DNA from: CALAED01 sp035765195
Lineage (GTDB): Bacteria; Actinomycetota; Actinomycetes; Streptosporangiales; Streptosporangiaceae
Assembly (NCBI GenBank): GCA_035765195.1
Contig: DASTYC010000036.1
Coordinates: 1-64,000, forward strand
Length of the DNA stretch: 64,000 bases
Reading direction: 5' to 3'
Shown piece by piece: positions 34,172 to 43,284 of this stretch (positions within the stretch are counted from its first letter, which is position 1; each line of letters begins with the position of its first letter). The notes beneath the pieces were generated by a model. It was not told where the DNA came from. It made no database searches and worked only from the letters and a program-made list of their open reading frames with translations. The translations under genes and the position numbers were made by a program.

Positions 34172-35418
34172 TCGGGACGGCGTGCGCCGAACATGATCTC
34201 GTCCCAGGACGGAACGGAGGCCCGCTTGCCGCGCGCGGAGGCCTTGCGGCGCTGACGGTTCGGCTGGGTGGGCGGGCTGGAGGTGGTCTTGGCGGCGGGG
34301 ACCGCGCCGCCGTTGGCCGCGGCGGCGACGTGCTCGGCGGGGACCTCTTCGGCGGCGGGCTCGGCCGGCCGGGGCTGCTCGGGACGCTCGGCAGGACGTT
34401 CGGCGGCAGGACGTTCGGCGGCTGGACGCTCGGTGGTGGGACGTTCGGCGGCGGGACGTTCGGCGGCGGGGCGCTCGGCGGCGGAACGCTCGGCGGGCTC
34501 GGCCGCCGGTGGGGTGGTGAGCGGGGACGCGGACGGGCGCTCCATGGTGGACGACCGCTGCTCGTACGCGGTCTCCTCGCGTGCCTCTTCGTCATCGCGG
34601 GGCTCGGCCTCGGCGCCGCCCTGGGTGGCCGAGAGGAGCTCCTCGAGATCGTCGGCGGGCGGCGGGGCGGACTCGGCGGCGACGGGCTCGGCCTCCGGGG
34701 CCGCGACGGGCTCGCGGACCGGCGGTGCCGGCGGACGCGGCGGACCCGACGCCGTCGCGGTCTCCTCGGGCAAGGTCGAGACGATCTTCATCGCCGCCCG
34801 GCGCGGCATGAACGGCGTGACAGTGTCGGCGGCGGCGCTGTCGAGCTCCAGCGACGACAGCCTGGCGGCCTCCTCGTCGAGCGCGGACACGTGCCTGCGG
34901 CGCGGGTCGAACATCCACTCCGCGGCGTAGGGACGGCCGTCGAGAAAGAACGACAGCCGTACCCGCCAGGTGCTGTCCTCGCACTTCCACGAATCCCATT
35001 CGACCTCTTCGAGGTCGACGCCGCGGCGGCCGAGCCGGTCGGTGACGATCTCGCCGAGCGGCGGGCCCGGGCTCGTCTCGCCCTGCCGGCGCACCACGAC
35101 GCGCTGGGCCTGCTGAGCCATGTACTCGCGTTCCTGCAGGACCGGGCCCTCGAACCAGCGGACACGCTCGACGGGGATGCCGGCGGTCTCGGCGATCTCC
35201 TCTGCCGTCTCCCCGGCTCGGATGCGGGCCTGGATCTCCTTAGGACGCAACGGACTCTCCACTTCGATCTCGAACTGGCCGAGGCGGGAGAAATGCCCGC
35301 GAACAGCGGCGCGCAGCCGATCGTCGACGGGCAGCGTGAACCGGGTGCCTCGGCCCGCGGTGGCCAGCACGAGGTACGATCCGTCCTCGCTCACCGCGAC
35401 GAGGCGCAGCTCCTGCAT
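34168..35418 (-). CDS. sepH: Septation protein SepH (DUF3071)
   Basis: The 416-residue protein opens MQELRLVAVSEDGSYLVLAT, the DUF3071 N terminus. A helix-turn-helix-like segment follows (RIRAGETAEEIAETAGIPVERVRWFEGPVL, about 68-97). SepH of Streptomyces and mycobacteria stimulates FtsZ assembly through this region and localises to division sites. The C-terminal half is Pro/Ala/Glu-rich with an AERPAAERP repeat of about 9-18 bases per unit (34390-34500). It ends in the conserved SVPSWDEIMFGARRPD tail. ATG at 35418 gives the family N terminus; upstream in-frame residues are excluded. Divergent 5' region carries two inverted repeats. Confidence 0.92.
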   Translation of the reverse strand: MQELRLVAVSEDGSYLVLATAGRGTRFTLPVDDRLRAAVRGHFSRLGQFEIEVESPLRPKEIQARIRAGETAEEIAETAGIPVERVRWFEGPVLQEREYMAQQAQRVVVRRQGETSPGPPLGEIVTDRLGRRGVDLEEVEWDSWKCEDSTWRVRLSFFLDGRPYAAEWMFDPRRRHVSALDEEAARLSSLELDSAAADTVTPFMPRRAAMKIVSTLPEETATASGPPRPPAPPVREPVAAPEAEPVAAESAPPPADDLEELLSATQGGAEAEPRDDEEAREETAYEQRSSTMERPSASPLTTPPAAEPAERSAAERPAAERPAAERPTTERPAAERPAAERPAERPEQPRPAEPAAEEVPAEHVAAAANGGAVPAAKTTSSPPTQPNRQRRKASARGKRASVPSWDEIMFGARRPD

Positions 35419-35834
35419 GCGTGTCCTTTCGTGCCCAGTCCTGCTGCGGCGCCGGAGGGCGCCGAACAACCCACTCCGTTCGCGAGCCCGCCTCCGTGGT
35501 CTCGCGAAGGCCGGGACTGTTCAACACCCGCCTAGGGCGCATGCGTGCCCTTCCCCTGGGTTCCCCGAGTCTCTCCTGAGGACACGCCTGCTGCCAGCAC
35601 CGTACCCGGCATGTCCGAACATCGCCGCTCTCAGCCGGGCACGACCCCGCTGCTGAGCGCTATCTCGACAGCTTGCCGCCCCGGCGGGGGTGGTGGGGCC
35701 CGCCTTCCCGATTCTTGTCGATCCCTTTCCGCATCCTCGCCATGCGGCGGCGGAGGGGTTCGCGTGGAACACCGCGCGGGGTTCATAGAGTTGTCACGTA
35801 CCAGGGCCATTTCGGACGCACGGAAAGGAGGAGC
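35419..35834. other. Divergent intergenic region between sepH and a membrane protein gene
   Basis: This 416-bp stretch carries the sepH inverted repeats at its left side and an AAAGGAGG ribosome-binding site at the right end. Overlapping open frames on both strands look like shadows. No small gene or RNA is supported. Confidence 0.5.
35448..35508. promoter_or_regulatory. Two inverted repeats in the sepH upstream region
   Basis: GGCGCC-GGAG-GGCGCC (35448-35463) and TTCGCGAG-(14 nt)-CTCGCGAA (35479-35508, perfect 8-bp arms) lie 30-90 bp upstream of sepH. The first would form a tight hairpin near the ribosome-binding site of the transcript. The second, centred on a CGCG core, could be a repressor site. 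Neither has an identified binder. Confidence 0.4.
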
Positions 35835-36629
35835 ATGTCGAAGCGGGGCGGACTTGAGCTGAGCCCCACACAACTCGTCGCCGGTGGGCTGGCCACCGCA
35901 ACGGCCACGGTGGCGGCATCTTATCTGGGCGTGGCCGGCACGATCATCGGGGCGGCGTTCATGAGCATCGCCACCACGGCGGGCGGGGCGATCTACCAGT
36001 ACTACCTCGATCGCGGCAGGCGGCGCTACGCCACGTTGGTGATGACGGACTTCAGGCACCGTCTCGCCGGCGGCGCCGCCGGCGAGCCGCCGCCGGGGGA
36101 GATGCCGGAGGGCATGCCGGGGGAACGCGGGCCCGAGGAGCCGAAGAGGCAGGCGGAGCCGGTGCCGGCCTCGGCCGCCGAAGCCGCCGATGCCGACGAT
36201 GCCGCCGAAGCCGCCGCCACCCGCGCGGAGCCGGTCGTCACCGCGAAGCCGCGGCCGGCACGGCTACCGCGGTGGTACGTCCTCGCGGGCGCCGCATTCG
36301 CGATCTTCGCCGTCGTCATCGGGGGCATCACGCTGGTCGAGTCTGCGGCGGACAAGCCGGTGTCGGCCATGCTCGGCAGGTCGGACCGGTCGGGCACGTC
36401 GCTGGGCGACACCTTCGGCGATGGCGGCACGCCGCCGACCCGGCATCCCGTCGTACCGACGAGTCCGGGCACCACGCCGACGCCGACGCCGACCACGTCC
36501 GTCGACCCGTCGCAGGTCCCGTCCGCGCCCGCGACGGAACCGCTCTCGCCGCCGTCGGCCGATCCGTCCGACACCGCCACCACGCGGCCGCCGGCGCCCA
36601 CGCCCACGACGCAGAACACCGCGCCCTGA
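35835..36629 (+). CDS. Membrane protein with Pro/Thr-rich extracytoplasmic tail
   Basis: The 264-residue protein has an N-terminal hydrophobic pair (about 12-48, VAASYLGVAGTIIGAAFMSIATTAGGAIY). A charged linker rich in Ala and Glu follows, then a third membrane helix (about 150-172, WYVLAGAAFAIFAVVIGGITL). The last ~75 residues are Pro/Thr/Ser (TPTPTPTTS). The AAAGGAGG ribosome-binding site fixes the ATG at 35835. Homologous proteins are common beside actinobacterial sepH or lactone oxidase genes, but I know of no function. It lies 20 bp from the convergent oxidase gene. Confidence 0.7.
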   Translation: MSKRGGLELSPTQLVAGGLATATATVAASYLGVAGTIIGAAFMSIATTAGGAIYQYYLDRGRRRYATLVMTDFRHRLAGGAAGEPPPGEMPEGMPGERGPEEPKRQAEPVPASAAEAADADDAAEAAATRAEPVVTAKPRPARLPRWYVLAGAAFAIFAVVIGGITLVESAADKPVSAMLGRSDRSGTSLGDTFGDGGTPPTRHPVVPTSPGTTPTPTPTTSVDPSQVPSAPATEPLSPPSADPSDTATTRPPAPTPTTQNTAP

Positions 36630-36648
36630 CCGGCCGAGCCGGGGACTC

Positions 36649-37965
36649 CTAGGGACCGAAGATCTTCTTGGTGTAGGGGTTGGCGAAGCGACGCTCGGGG
36701 TCGAGGTCGTCGCGCAGTCGCCGGAAGTCGGCGAACCGGGGATAGACGGTTTCGAGTTCGCCGGCGTCGCGCGTGTGCAGCTTGCCCCAGTGCGGCCGGC
36801 CGCCCAGCGCGGTCATGATCTCCTCGACCGCTCGGAAGTACTCCTCGTGCGGGGAGCGGTGATAGACGTGGATCGCGATGAACGCGGTCGGCCGTCCGTA
36901 GGCCATCGACAGCCACGCGTCCTCCGCCGGCAACAGCCTGACCTCGATCGGGAAGCTGATCCGCCAGTCGCGCTTGTCGAACAGCGAGCGCAGTTCGCGC
37001 AGCGCGCCGGCCAGCCGCTCGCGCGGGATCGCGTACTCCTGCTCCTTGAACCGCACCCGGCGCGGGCTGGTGAAGACCTTGTAGGAGGTGTCGGTGTAGG
37101 TGCGGGCCGTGAGCGCCTTGGCCGCGACGCCGTTGACCGGCTTGACGGTGGCCGGCGCCAGCCGGTTCAGGCGGTTGGTCAGGTCGAAGACGGTGTTCGA
37201 CAACAGCTCGTCGTCGATCCAGTGCCGCACCCGCGACAGCGGGGCGGCCGGGCCTTCGGTGCGGTTGTCGCGCTTGGTCAGGCACCCCTGGGTGTGCGGG
37301 AACCAGTAGAACTCGAAGTGCTCGTTCGCGGCGTCGAACTCATCGAGCCGCGACAGCACTTCGTCCCACGTCATCGGCTCCTCGCGGGCATGCAGCAGGA
37401 AGGCCGGCACCGTACGCCAGGTGATCGCGGTCACCACGCCGAGCGCGCCGACGCTTACCCGGGCGGCGTCGAACAGCTCGGGCCGCTCGGTCCGCGAGCA
37501 CGTCACGACGCTGCCGTCGGCGAGCACGATCTCCAGGCCGGCGATCTGCGCGGCCAGGCCCGCCACATCGCGTCCCGTGCCGTGTGTGCCGGTCTGCGTG
37601 GCGCCGGCCAGAGTCTGCTCCTGGATGTCGCCCATGTTGGCGAGCGCCAGGCCATGGTCGTCGAGCAGTTCGTTGAGCCGCCGCAGCGTCAGCCCGGCCT
37701 CCGCGGTGACCAGACCGCTCGCGGTGTCGACCGAGCGCAGCGCGGTCAGGCCGGCCGGGCGCAGCAGCACCCCGGCGGCGAGCGCGGCGCCGGTGAACGA
37801 GTGCCCGCTGCCCGTCATGCGCACGGTCAGCCCGTCGTCGGCCGCCTGCCTGACCGCCGCCACGACCTCCTCGGTGGATCGGGGCATGCCCACGCGGACG
37901 GGCTCGACGCGCTGGTTCCCCGCCCAGTTGCGCCACGCCGGTCGTCGTCGTGTCCTGAGGGACAT
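36649..37965 (-). CDS. FAD-linked aldonolactone oxidase (D-arabinono-1,4-lactone oxidase family)
   Basis: The 438-residue protein has an N-terminal FAD-binding PCMH domain (about 15-185) with VRMTGSGHSFTGAAL and GDIQEQTLAGATQTGTHGTG. The His in the GSGHS segment is the residue that carries covalent FAD in several aldonolactone oxidases. The C-terminal ALO domain ends with the conserved RRFANPYTKKIFGP. Enzymes of this family oxidise aldonolactones such as L-gulono- or D-arabinono-1,4-lactone; the actual substrate is not shown. No signal peptide is present. It is divergent from the lytic transglycosylase gene. Confidence 0.88.
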   Translation of the reverse strand: MSLRTRRRPAWRNWAGNQRVEPVRVGMPRSTEEVVAAVRQAADDGLTVRMTGSGHSFTGAALAAGVLLRPAGLTALRSVDTASGLVTAEAGLTLRRLNELLDDHGLALANMGDIQEQTLAGATQTGTHGTGRDVAGLAAQIAGLEIVLADGSVVTCSRTERPELFDAARVSVGALGVVTAITWRTVPAFLLHAREEPMTWDEVLSRLDEFDAANEHFEFYWFPHTQGCLTKRDNRTEGPAAPLSRVRHWIDDELLSNTVFDLTNRLNRLAPATVKPVNGVAAKALTARTYTDTSYKVFTSPRRVRFKEQEYAIPRERLAGALRELRSLFDKRDWRISFPIEVRLLPAEDAWLSMAYGRPTAFIAIHVYHRSPHEEYFRAVEEIMTALGGRPHWGKLHTRDAGELETVYPRFADFRRLRDDLDPERRFANPYTKKIFGP

Positions 37966-38074
37966 GAGGAAACCCTACTGGCGATTGTTTCGGTTGATTG
38001 TGCCGAAGCGTGTTGAAGTGCGCCGGGCACGGCGTGCATGGTAAAGCCGCTGGATCACGGAGATCGCCGCCGCC

Positions 38075-39280
38075 GTGCCGTACCATCCGGTGCCTGAGGA
38101 GAACAATTCGGCAACCGAGCGCACGCCACAGTCGTTGGGAAGAGATGTGAGACGTACGGTCCCCGTGGTCGCCGCCATCGCGGTCGCCGTCGGGGCCTCG
38201 GTGGTCGGCGGCACCGCGGTCGTCATGTCCGGCGCCCGTGGCGAGCAGGCCGGCTCGGAGCGGGCCCCGGTGCCCTCGGCGCCGCCCGGGCGGTCTGGTT
38301 TGTCAGATACGTCCGGTCCGGCCGTCAGCGACGTCCAAGGTCAGGCCGCGCTCGCCCCGCTGCGGCGCGTCGTGCCACCCGACCTGCTCGCGGTCGCGAC
38401 ATCGTCGGTCAGCGACGACACCGCACGCAAGATCGCCAAGCTGCCCAGAGTCCAGGACGTGATCGTCGTCGACGCGGGCGCGGTGCAGTTGCAGGGGCGC
38501 AAGATCAACACCTTCGCCGTCGATCCCTCGCGCTTCCGGTCCTGGACGCCCCCGGGCACCGCGAAACGCCAGGCGCTGTGGGGCGCCCTGGCCCAGGACC
38601 GGCTGGTCGTCTCCGACCGGGCCAAACGCGCGCTCGGGCTGCTGGAGGGCAGGCAGTATCCCATCGTGGCGCGCAGCTCGCCGTTCGTCACCATGGGCGG
38701 CGCCGGACCGCTCGGCCTGCCCGGCGTCGACATGCTGGTCAGCCGCAAGACCGGCGCGCAGATCGGGCTCGTGCCCAACCTCGCGCTCATGGTCAACGCA
38801 CCCGGCGCGAACCCCGCCAAGCTGGCGCCGTACCTGCGCAAGATCCTCGGCGGGCGCGCCCAGGTACTCAACCTGCACGCCAGGAAGAACCGCGTCGCGC
38901 AGGCGGGGAGCTACCTGGAGCTCTACCAGCGGGGCGCACGGCTGTGCCCGGGGCTGTCGTGGTCCGTGCTCGCCGCGATCGGGCAGATCGAAAGCGGCCA
39001 CGGCCGCAACACCGGGCCCTCGACCGCCGGCGCGCTCGGTCCGATGCAGTTCCTGCCCACGACGTGGCGGGCGTACGGCGTGGACGGCGATCGCGACGGC
39101 CGGGCCGACATCATGAACCCCTACGACGCGGTCCCCGCCGCCGCGCGGTACCTGTGCGCCAACGGGGCCGGAGGCGGCGGCCGGCAGCTGTACACGGCGA
39201 TCTGGCGCTATAACCACGCCGACTGGTACGTCCAGCAGGTGCTGGCGCTCGCCCGCGCCTACGCCCAGCGGTTCGCCTGA
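38075..39280 (+). CDS. Secreted lytic transglycosylase (SLT/MltB-like domain)
   Basis: The 401-residue protein has an N-terminal membrane anchor or signal (about 27-52, RRTVPVVAAIAVAVGASVVGG) and a ~200-residue unassigned central region. The C-terminal lysozyme-like domain runs from about 290 to 401. The catalytic motif is AAIGQIESGHG with the presumptive acid Glu at about 306, followed by GALGPMQFLPTTWRAYG and a final NHADWYVQQVL. These are MltB/SLT2-type features, indicating cleavage of the peptidoglycan glycan strand with 1,6-anhydro product. GTG at 38075 or GTG at 38147 (directly before the signal helix) may be the true start. Confidence 0.83.
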   Translation: MPYHPVPEENNSATERTPQSLGRDVRRTVPVVAAIAVAVGASVVGGTAVVMSGARGEQAGSERAPVPSAPPGRSGLSDTSGPAVSDVQGQAALAPLRRVVPPDLLAVATSSVSDDTARKIAKLPRVQDVIVVDAGAVQLQGRKINTFAVDPSRFRSWTPPGTAKRQALWGALAQDRLVVSDRAKRALGLLEGRQYPIVARSSPFVTMGGAGPLGLPGVDMLVSRKTGAQIGLVPNLALMVNAPGANPAKLAPYLRKILGGRAQVLNLHARKNRVAQAGSYLELYQRGARLCPGLSWSVLAAIGQIESGHGRNTGPSTAGALGPMQFLPTTWRAYGVDGDRDGRADIMNPYDAVPAAARYLCANGAGGGGRQLYTAIWRYNHADWYVQQVLALARAYAQRFA

Positions 39281-39358
39281 CACAGACCGGACCCACCCGG
39301 TGCCCGCCCGGACCCGCCCGGTGCCGGGTCGGCCGCGAGCCCTGGTTTGATGGTGAGC

Positions 39359-40357
39359 ATGTCGTCCTATGACGCGCTGGTGCTGGTGTCCTTCGGGGGA
39401 CCGGAAGGTCCCGACGACGTGATCCCGTTCCTGGAGAACGTCACCCGCGGCAGGAACATCCCGCGCGAGCGGCTGACCGCGGTGGGGGAGCACTACTACC
39501 GGTTCGGCGGGGTCAGCCCCATCAACCGGCAGTGCCGGGAGCTGAAGGCGGCGATCGAGGCCGACTTCGCGGCGCACGGCCTGGACGTCCCGGTCTATTG
39601 GGGCAACCGCAACTGGACGCCGTATCTGGCCGACACCGTCCGGCGCATGCGCGACGACGGCATCCGCCGCGCCGCCGCGTTCGTGACCTCGGCGTACAGC
39701 TGCTACTCCTGCTGCCGGCAATACCTTGACGACATCGACAGGGCCCGCGCCGAGGTGCCGGACGCCCCCGTGATCGACAAGCTCAGGGTCTACTGCAACC
39801 ACCCGGGGTTCGTCGAGCCGTTCGTCGCCGCCACCCGCGTCGCGCTCGCCGGCATGCCGCCGGACGCGCACCTCGTCTTCACCGCCCACAGCGTGCCGCT
39901 CGCCCAGCCAGGGCGGGCGCGGTATGTGGCGGAGCTCACCGACGTCGCCCAGGTCGTGGCCGAACGGGCCGCGCCAGGCCGCCCGTGGGCGCTGGTCTAC
40001 CAGAGCCGCAGCGGGCCGCCGACGCAGCCATGGCTGGAGCCGGACATCGGCGATCACCTGGAGCGGCTGCACGCCGACGGGATCGAGGCCGCGGTGATCG
40101 TGCCGATCGGCTTCGTGTCCGACCACATGGAGGTCAAGTACGACCTGGACGTCGAGGCGGACGCGCTCGCCGCGAAGCTGGGCATGCGCCTCGCCCGGGC
40201 CGCGACGCCGAGCACCCACCCCCGCTTCGTCGCGATGGTCCGCGAGCTGTTCGTCGAACGCGCCGCCGGTGACGCCGATGGGCGTCCGGTCGTCGGCTCG
40301 CTCGGTCCCAGGCCCGACGTCTGCCCCGCCGACTGCTGCCGTAAAGGAGACACGTGA
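39359..40357 (+). CDS. hemH: Ferrochelatase (coproporphyrin ferrochelatase, actinobacterial type)
   Basis: The 332-residue enzyme begins SSYDALVLVSFGGPEGPDDV and contains FGGVSPINRQ, WGNRNWTPY and VFTAHSVP (with the metal-site His), plus the distal EVKYDLDVE (metal-inserting acidic residues). Cys residues in SCYSCCRQY and in the C-terminal CPADCC fit the [2Fe-2S] cluster ligands known in mycobacterial ferrochelatase. Gram-positive enzymes insert iron into coproporphyrin III, before decarboxylation to haem. Start choice among TTG 39347, ATG 39350 and ATG 39359 is uncertain; 39359 gives the family N terminus. The stop overlaps the GTG of the peptidase gene. Confidence 0.9.
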   Translation: MSSYDALVLVSFGGPEGPDDVIPFLENVTRGRNIPRERLTAVGEHYYRFGGVSPINRQCRELKAAIEADFAAHGLDVPVYWGNRNWTPYLADTVRRMRDDGIRRAAAFVTSAYSCYSCCRQYLDDIDRARAEVPDAPVIDKLRVYCNHPGFVEPFVAATRVALAGMPPDAHLVFTAHSVPLAQPGRARYVAELTDVAQVVAERAAPGRPWALVYQSRSGPPTQPWLEPDIGDHLERLHADGIEAAVIVPIGFVSDHMEVKYDLDVEADALAAKLGMRLARAATPSTHPRFVAMVRELFVERAAGDADGRPVVGSLGPRPDVCPADCCRKGDT

Positions 40358-42432
40358 CCACGCCGTTCGCCGACCTTCGTGAGTTCATGGCGATCCCGCG
40401 CCTGACCGGCATCCGGCTCGCGCCGGCCGGGGACCGCCTCATCGCCACCGTCCAGACGTTGAACGCGAACGGCACGAAGTTCGTCACCGCGCTCTGGCTG
40501 CTCGACCCGCGCGGCGAGGCGGCGCCGGCCCGGCTCACCCGGTCGACGCCGGGCGAGACCGGCCCCGCGTTCCTGCCCGACGGGTCGGTGCTGTTCACCT
40601 CGCGCCGTCCCGACCCCGACCGGTCGGACGACAAGCCCGAGGACGAAGGGCCGGCGCTGTGGCTGCTGCCCGCCGGCGGGGGAGAGGCCCGCATGGTGGC
40701 CGGGCGGCCGGGCGGCATCTCCGACGTCGTGGTCGCCCAGGACGCGGGCACGGTGGTGTTCGCGTCGGCGACGCTGCCCGGCGCGGCCGACGACGACGCC
40801 GAGCGGCGTAAGGCCCGCAAGGACGCCAAGGTGTCGGCGATCCTGCACGAGAGCTACCCGATACGGCACTGGGACCACGATCTGGGTCCCGCCGAGACCA
40901 GGCTCTTCGCCGCCGCCGCGCCCGACCCCACCGCCGAGGGGCCGTTGCCCGAGCCGCGCGACCTCACCCCCGAGGCCGGCCGGGCGCTCGACGAGCAGGC
41001 GTTCGCGATCACGCCCGATGGCCGTACGGTCGTCACCGGCTGGGCCGTCCCCGAGCCCCGCGGCGACCGCCACATCGAGCTCGTCGCGATCGACGTCGCG
41101 ACCGGCGCCCGCCGTACGCTGCTCGCCGAACCGGGCACGGCGGACTTCTTCGCGCCGAGTGTGTCGCCCGACGGCCGCATGGCGGTATGCGTGCGGGAGG
41201 GGCACGGCGACATGAGCCGACCGCCGGACATGACCTTGTGGCTCGTCCGCCTCGACGCCACAACCGACGCCACGGCCGACGCCACGGCCGACGCCACGGC
41301 CGCCGGGACGGCGGGTGGCGAGGAGCGGCGGGCGTGGCACCTGCTGCCCGAGTTCGACCTGTGGCCGGCGCGCCCGGCCTGGTCGCCTGACTCGCGCGGC
41401 GTGTACTTCGTCGCCGACCAGCGCGGTCGCCGTCCGGTGTTCCGCGTCGACGTCGAGACCGGCGCGGTCGCCAGGCTGACGGGCGACGACGCCGCGTACG
41501 ACCAGCTCCAGCCCTCCCCCGACGGGCGATACGTCTACGCGATGCGCTCGGGGGTGACGGCGGCGCCGCGGGCGGTGCGCATCGACGCGGCGACCGGCGA
41601 GATCACCCACCTGCCCTGTCCCGGCATCCCGGCGGAGCTGCCGGGCCGCGTCGATGAGGTCGCCGCGACCGCCGACGACGGCGCCGAGGTCCGCGGCTGG
41701 CTGGTCCTGCCGGACGAGACGGGCTCGCCCGCGCCGCTGCTGCTGTGGGTCCACGGCGGGCCGCATATGAGCTGGAACGACTGGAACTGGCGGTGGAACC
41801 CCTGGGTGATGGCGGCGCGGGGCTATGCCGTCTTGATGCCCGATCCCGCGCTGTCCACCGGATACGGCGAGCACATGATGCGCCGCGGGCACGGCCGGTG
41901 GGGGCCGCGGACGTACGCCGACCTCATGACGATCACAGACGCGGTCGTCGCCAGGGACGACATCGACGAGACCCGCACCGCCGCGATGGGCGGCTCGTTC
42001 GGCGGCTACATGGCCAACTGGATAGCGGGCCACACCGATCGGTTCCGCGCCATCGTCAGCCATGCCGGGTTGTGGAACCTGCCGCTCGAGGTGACCGCGG
42101 ACGCCGGTTACTACTTCATCCGCGAGCACGGCGACCCGGCCGACGACATCGAGCCGTGGCACCGCAACTCGCCGCACCTGCGCGCCCGCGAGATCCGTAC
42201 GCCGATGCTGGTGATCCACGGCGACCGCGACTTCCGCGTGCCGATCGGCAACGCGCTGTGGCAGTGGTTCGACCTCGTGCGCGGTGAGGTGCCGGCGAAG
42301 TTCCTCTACTTCCCGGACGAGAACCACTGGATCCTGACGCCCGGCAACGGGGCCGTGTGGTACGAGACGGTGCTCAACTTCCTCGCCCACCACGTGCTGG
42401 GCGAGGAGTGGAAACGGCCCGAACTGCTGTGA
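40354..42432 (+). CDS. S9-family prolyl oligopeptidase-type serine peptidase
   Basis: The 692-residue protein has an N-terminal beta-propeller (about 1-410). A C-terminal alpha/beta hydrolase follows: WVHGGPHMSW (oxyanion strand), GGSFGGYMANW with the catalytic Ser, HGDRDFRVP with the Asp and DENHWIL with the His. The arrangement is that of acylaminoacyl-peptidase/DPP4 relatives. No signal peptide is present, so it is probably cytosolic. GTG at 40354 overlaps the ferrochelatase stop and has an AAAGGAGA ribosome-binding site, so the two are co-transcribed. A 12-bp tandem repeat (four units, 41254-41301) encodes a DATA linker in a propeller loop. Confidence 0.88.
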   Translation: MTTPFADLREFMAIPRLTGIRLAPAGDRLIATVQTLNANGTKFVTALWLLDPRGEAAPARLTRSTPGETGPAFLPDGSVLFTSRRPDPDRSDDKPEDEGPALWLLPAGGGEARMVAGRPGGISDVVVAQDAGTVVFASATLPGAADDDAERRKARKDAKVSAILHESYPIRHWDHDLGPAETRLFAAAAPDPTAEGPLPEPRDLTPEAGRALDEQAFAITPDGRTVVTGWAVPEPRGDRHIELVAIDVATGARRTLLAEPGTADFFAPSVSPDGRMAVCVREGHGDMSRPPDMTLWLVRLDATTDATADATADATAAGTAGGEERRAWHLLPEFDLWPARPAWSPDSRGVYFVADQRGRRPVFRVDVETGAVARLTGDDAAYDQLQPSPDGRYVYAMRSGVTAAPRAVRIDAATGEITHLPCPGIPAELPGRVDEVAATADDGAEVRGWLVLPDETGSPAPLLLWVHGGPHMSWNDWNWRWNPWVMAARGYAVLMPDPALSTGYGEHMMRRGHGRWGPRTYADLMTITDAVVARDDIDETRTAAMGGSFGGYMANWIAGHTDRFRAIVSHAGLWNLPLEVTADAGYYFIREHGDPADDIEPWHRNSPHLRAREIRTPMLVIHGDRDFRVPIGNALWQWFDLVRGEVPAKFLYFPDENHWILTPGNGAVWYETVLNFLAHHVLGEEWKRPELL
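41254..41301 (+). repeat. Four 12-bp tandem repeats inside the S9 peptidase gene
   Basis: Units GACGCCACAACC (41254-41265) and three copies of GACGCCACGGCC (41266-41301) encode repeats of DATA. The insert is in frame and probably lies in a surface loop of the beta-propeller. Copy number may vary between strains. Confidence 0.75.
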
Positions 42433-42459
42433 CGAGAGGGCGCCCCGTAGGGTGAAGTG

Positions 42460-43284
42460 GTGACCGCAGACACGCGCGACAGCCCCGCCGGACTGCTCGA
42501 TCTCGCCGTCGGCACCGCCCGCGAGGCGGGCCGCATGCTGATCGACAAGCGTCCGGCGGCCGGCCCCGACGTGGTGGAGACCAAGAGCAGCCCCACCGAC
42601 GTCGTCACCCAGATGGACCAGGCCGCCGAACGGCTCATCGTCGACCGGATCCGCGCCGCGCGGCCGGGCGACGCCTTCCTCGGCGAGGAGGGCGGTTCGA
42701 GCACGGGCAGCAGCGGCGTGCGCTGGATCATCGATCCGATCGACGGCACGGTGAACTATCTCTACGATCTGCCGGACTGGGCGGTCAGCATCGCGGCCGA
42801 GGTCGCGGGCGAGGTCGTCGCCGGCGTGGTCGAGGTCCCTCATCGCGGCGAAACCTTCACCGCGGTGCGCGGCGAAGGCGCGCTGCTGCACACGACGACC
42901 GGGACGAGAGAGTTGCGCTGCCCCACCGGGGTGTCGCTGGATCAGGCGCTCGTGGCGACGGGGTTCGGCTACTTCGCCGCGCGCCGCGCCCATCAGGCTG
43001 AGGTGCTGCGCGGCGTGCTGCCGCGGGTACGCGACATCAGACGCGGCGGCTCGTGCTGCGTCGACCTGTGCTCGCTGGCCGCCGGCCGGGTGGACGCGTT
43101 CTACGAGCGCGGCAACCAGGAGTGGGACATCGCGGCCGGCGGGCTGATCGTCCGCGAGGCGGGCGGCCGCGTCGAAGGGCTCGCCGGGGCACCCGCCGGC
43201 CCCGAGCTCACGATCGCCGCCGCGCCCGACCTGTTCCCCGCGCTGCACGACCTGCTGGCCGGCCTCGACCCCGCGCACGACTAG
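42460..43284 (+). CDS. Inositol monophosphatase family enzyme
   Basis: The ~274-residue enzyme has the metal-site motifs GEEGGSS, RWIIDPIDGTVNYLYD and EWDIAAGGLIVREAGG, the three signatures of the IMPase/SuhB/CysQ superfamily. Actinobacterial members dephosphorylate inositol 1-phosphate or histidinol phosphate; the substrate is not decided by sequence. GTG at 42460 is preferred over 42457 because a TAGGGT -10 box (42448-42453) ends 6 nt before it, indicating a leaderless message. It lies 27 bp after the peptidase gene but seems to have its own promoter. Confidence 0.85.
   Translation: MTADTRDSPAGLLDLAVGTAREAGRMLIDKRPAAGPDVVETKSSPTDVVTQMDQAAERLIVDRIRAARPGDAFLGEEGGSSTGSSGVRWIIDPIDGTVNYLYDLPDWAVSIAAEVAGEVVAGVVEVPHRGETFTAVRGEGALLHTTTGTRELRCPTGVSLDQALVATGFGYFAARRAHQAEVLRGVLPRVRDIRRGGSCCVDLCSLAAGRVDAFYERGNQEWDIAAGGLIVREAGGRVEGLAGAPAGPELTIAAAPDLFPALHDLLAGLDPAHD

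Noticed and set aside
34390..34500. Repeated AERPAAERP-coding stretch in sepH considered as a repeat element
   Set aside because: It lies in frame inside the Pro/Ala/Glu-rich linker of SepH, where such repeats are normal.
40054..43278. 1074-residue minus-strand frame across ferrochelatase, peptidase and inositol phosphatase genes
   Set aside because: Shadow of three well-supported plus-strand genes. The composition is that of antisense to GC-rich coding DNA and it has no motifs.
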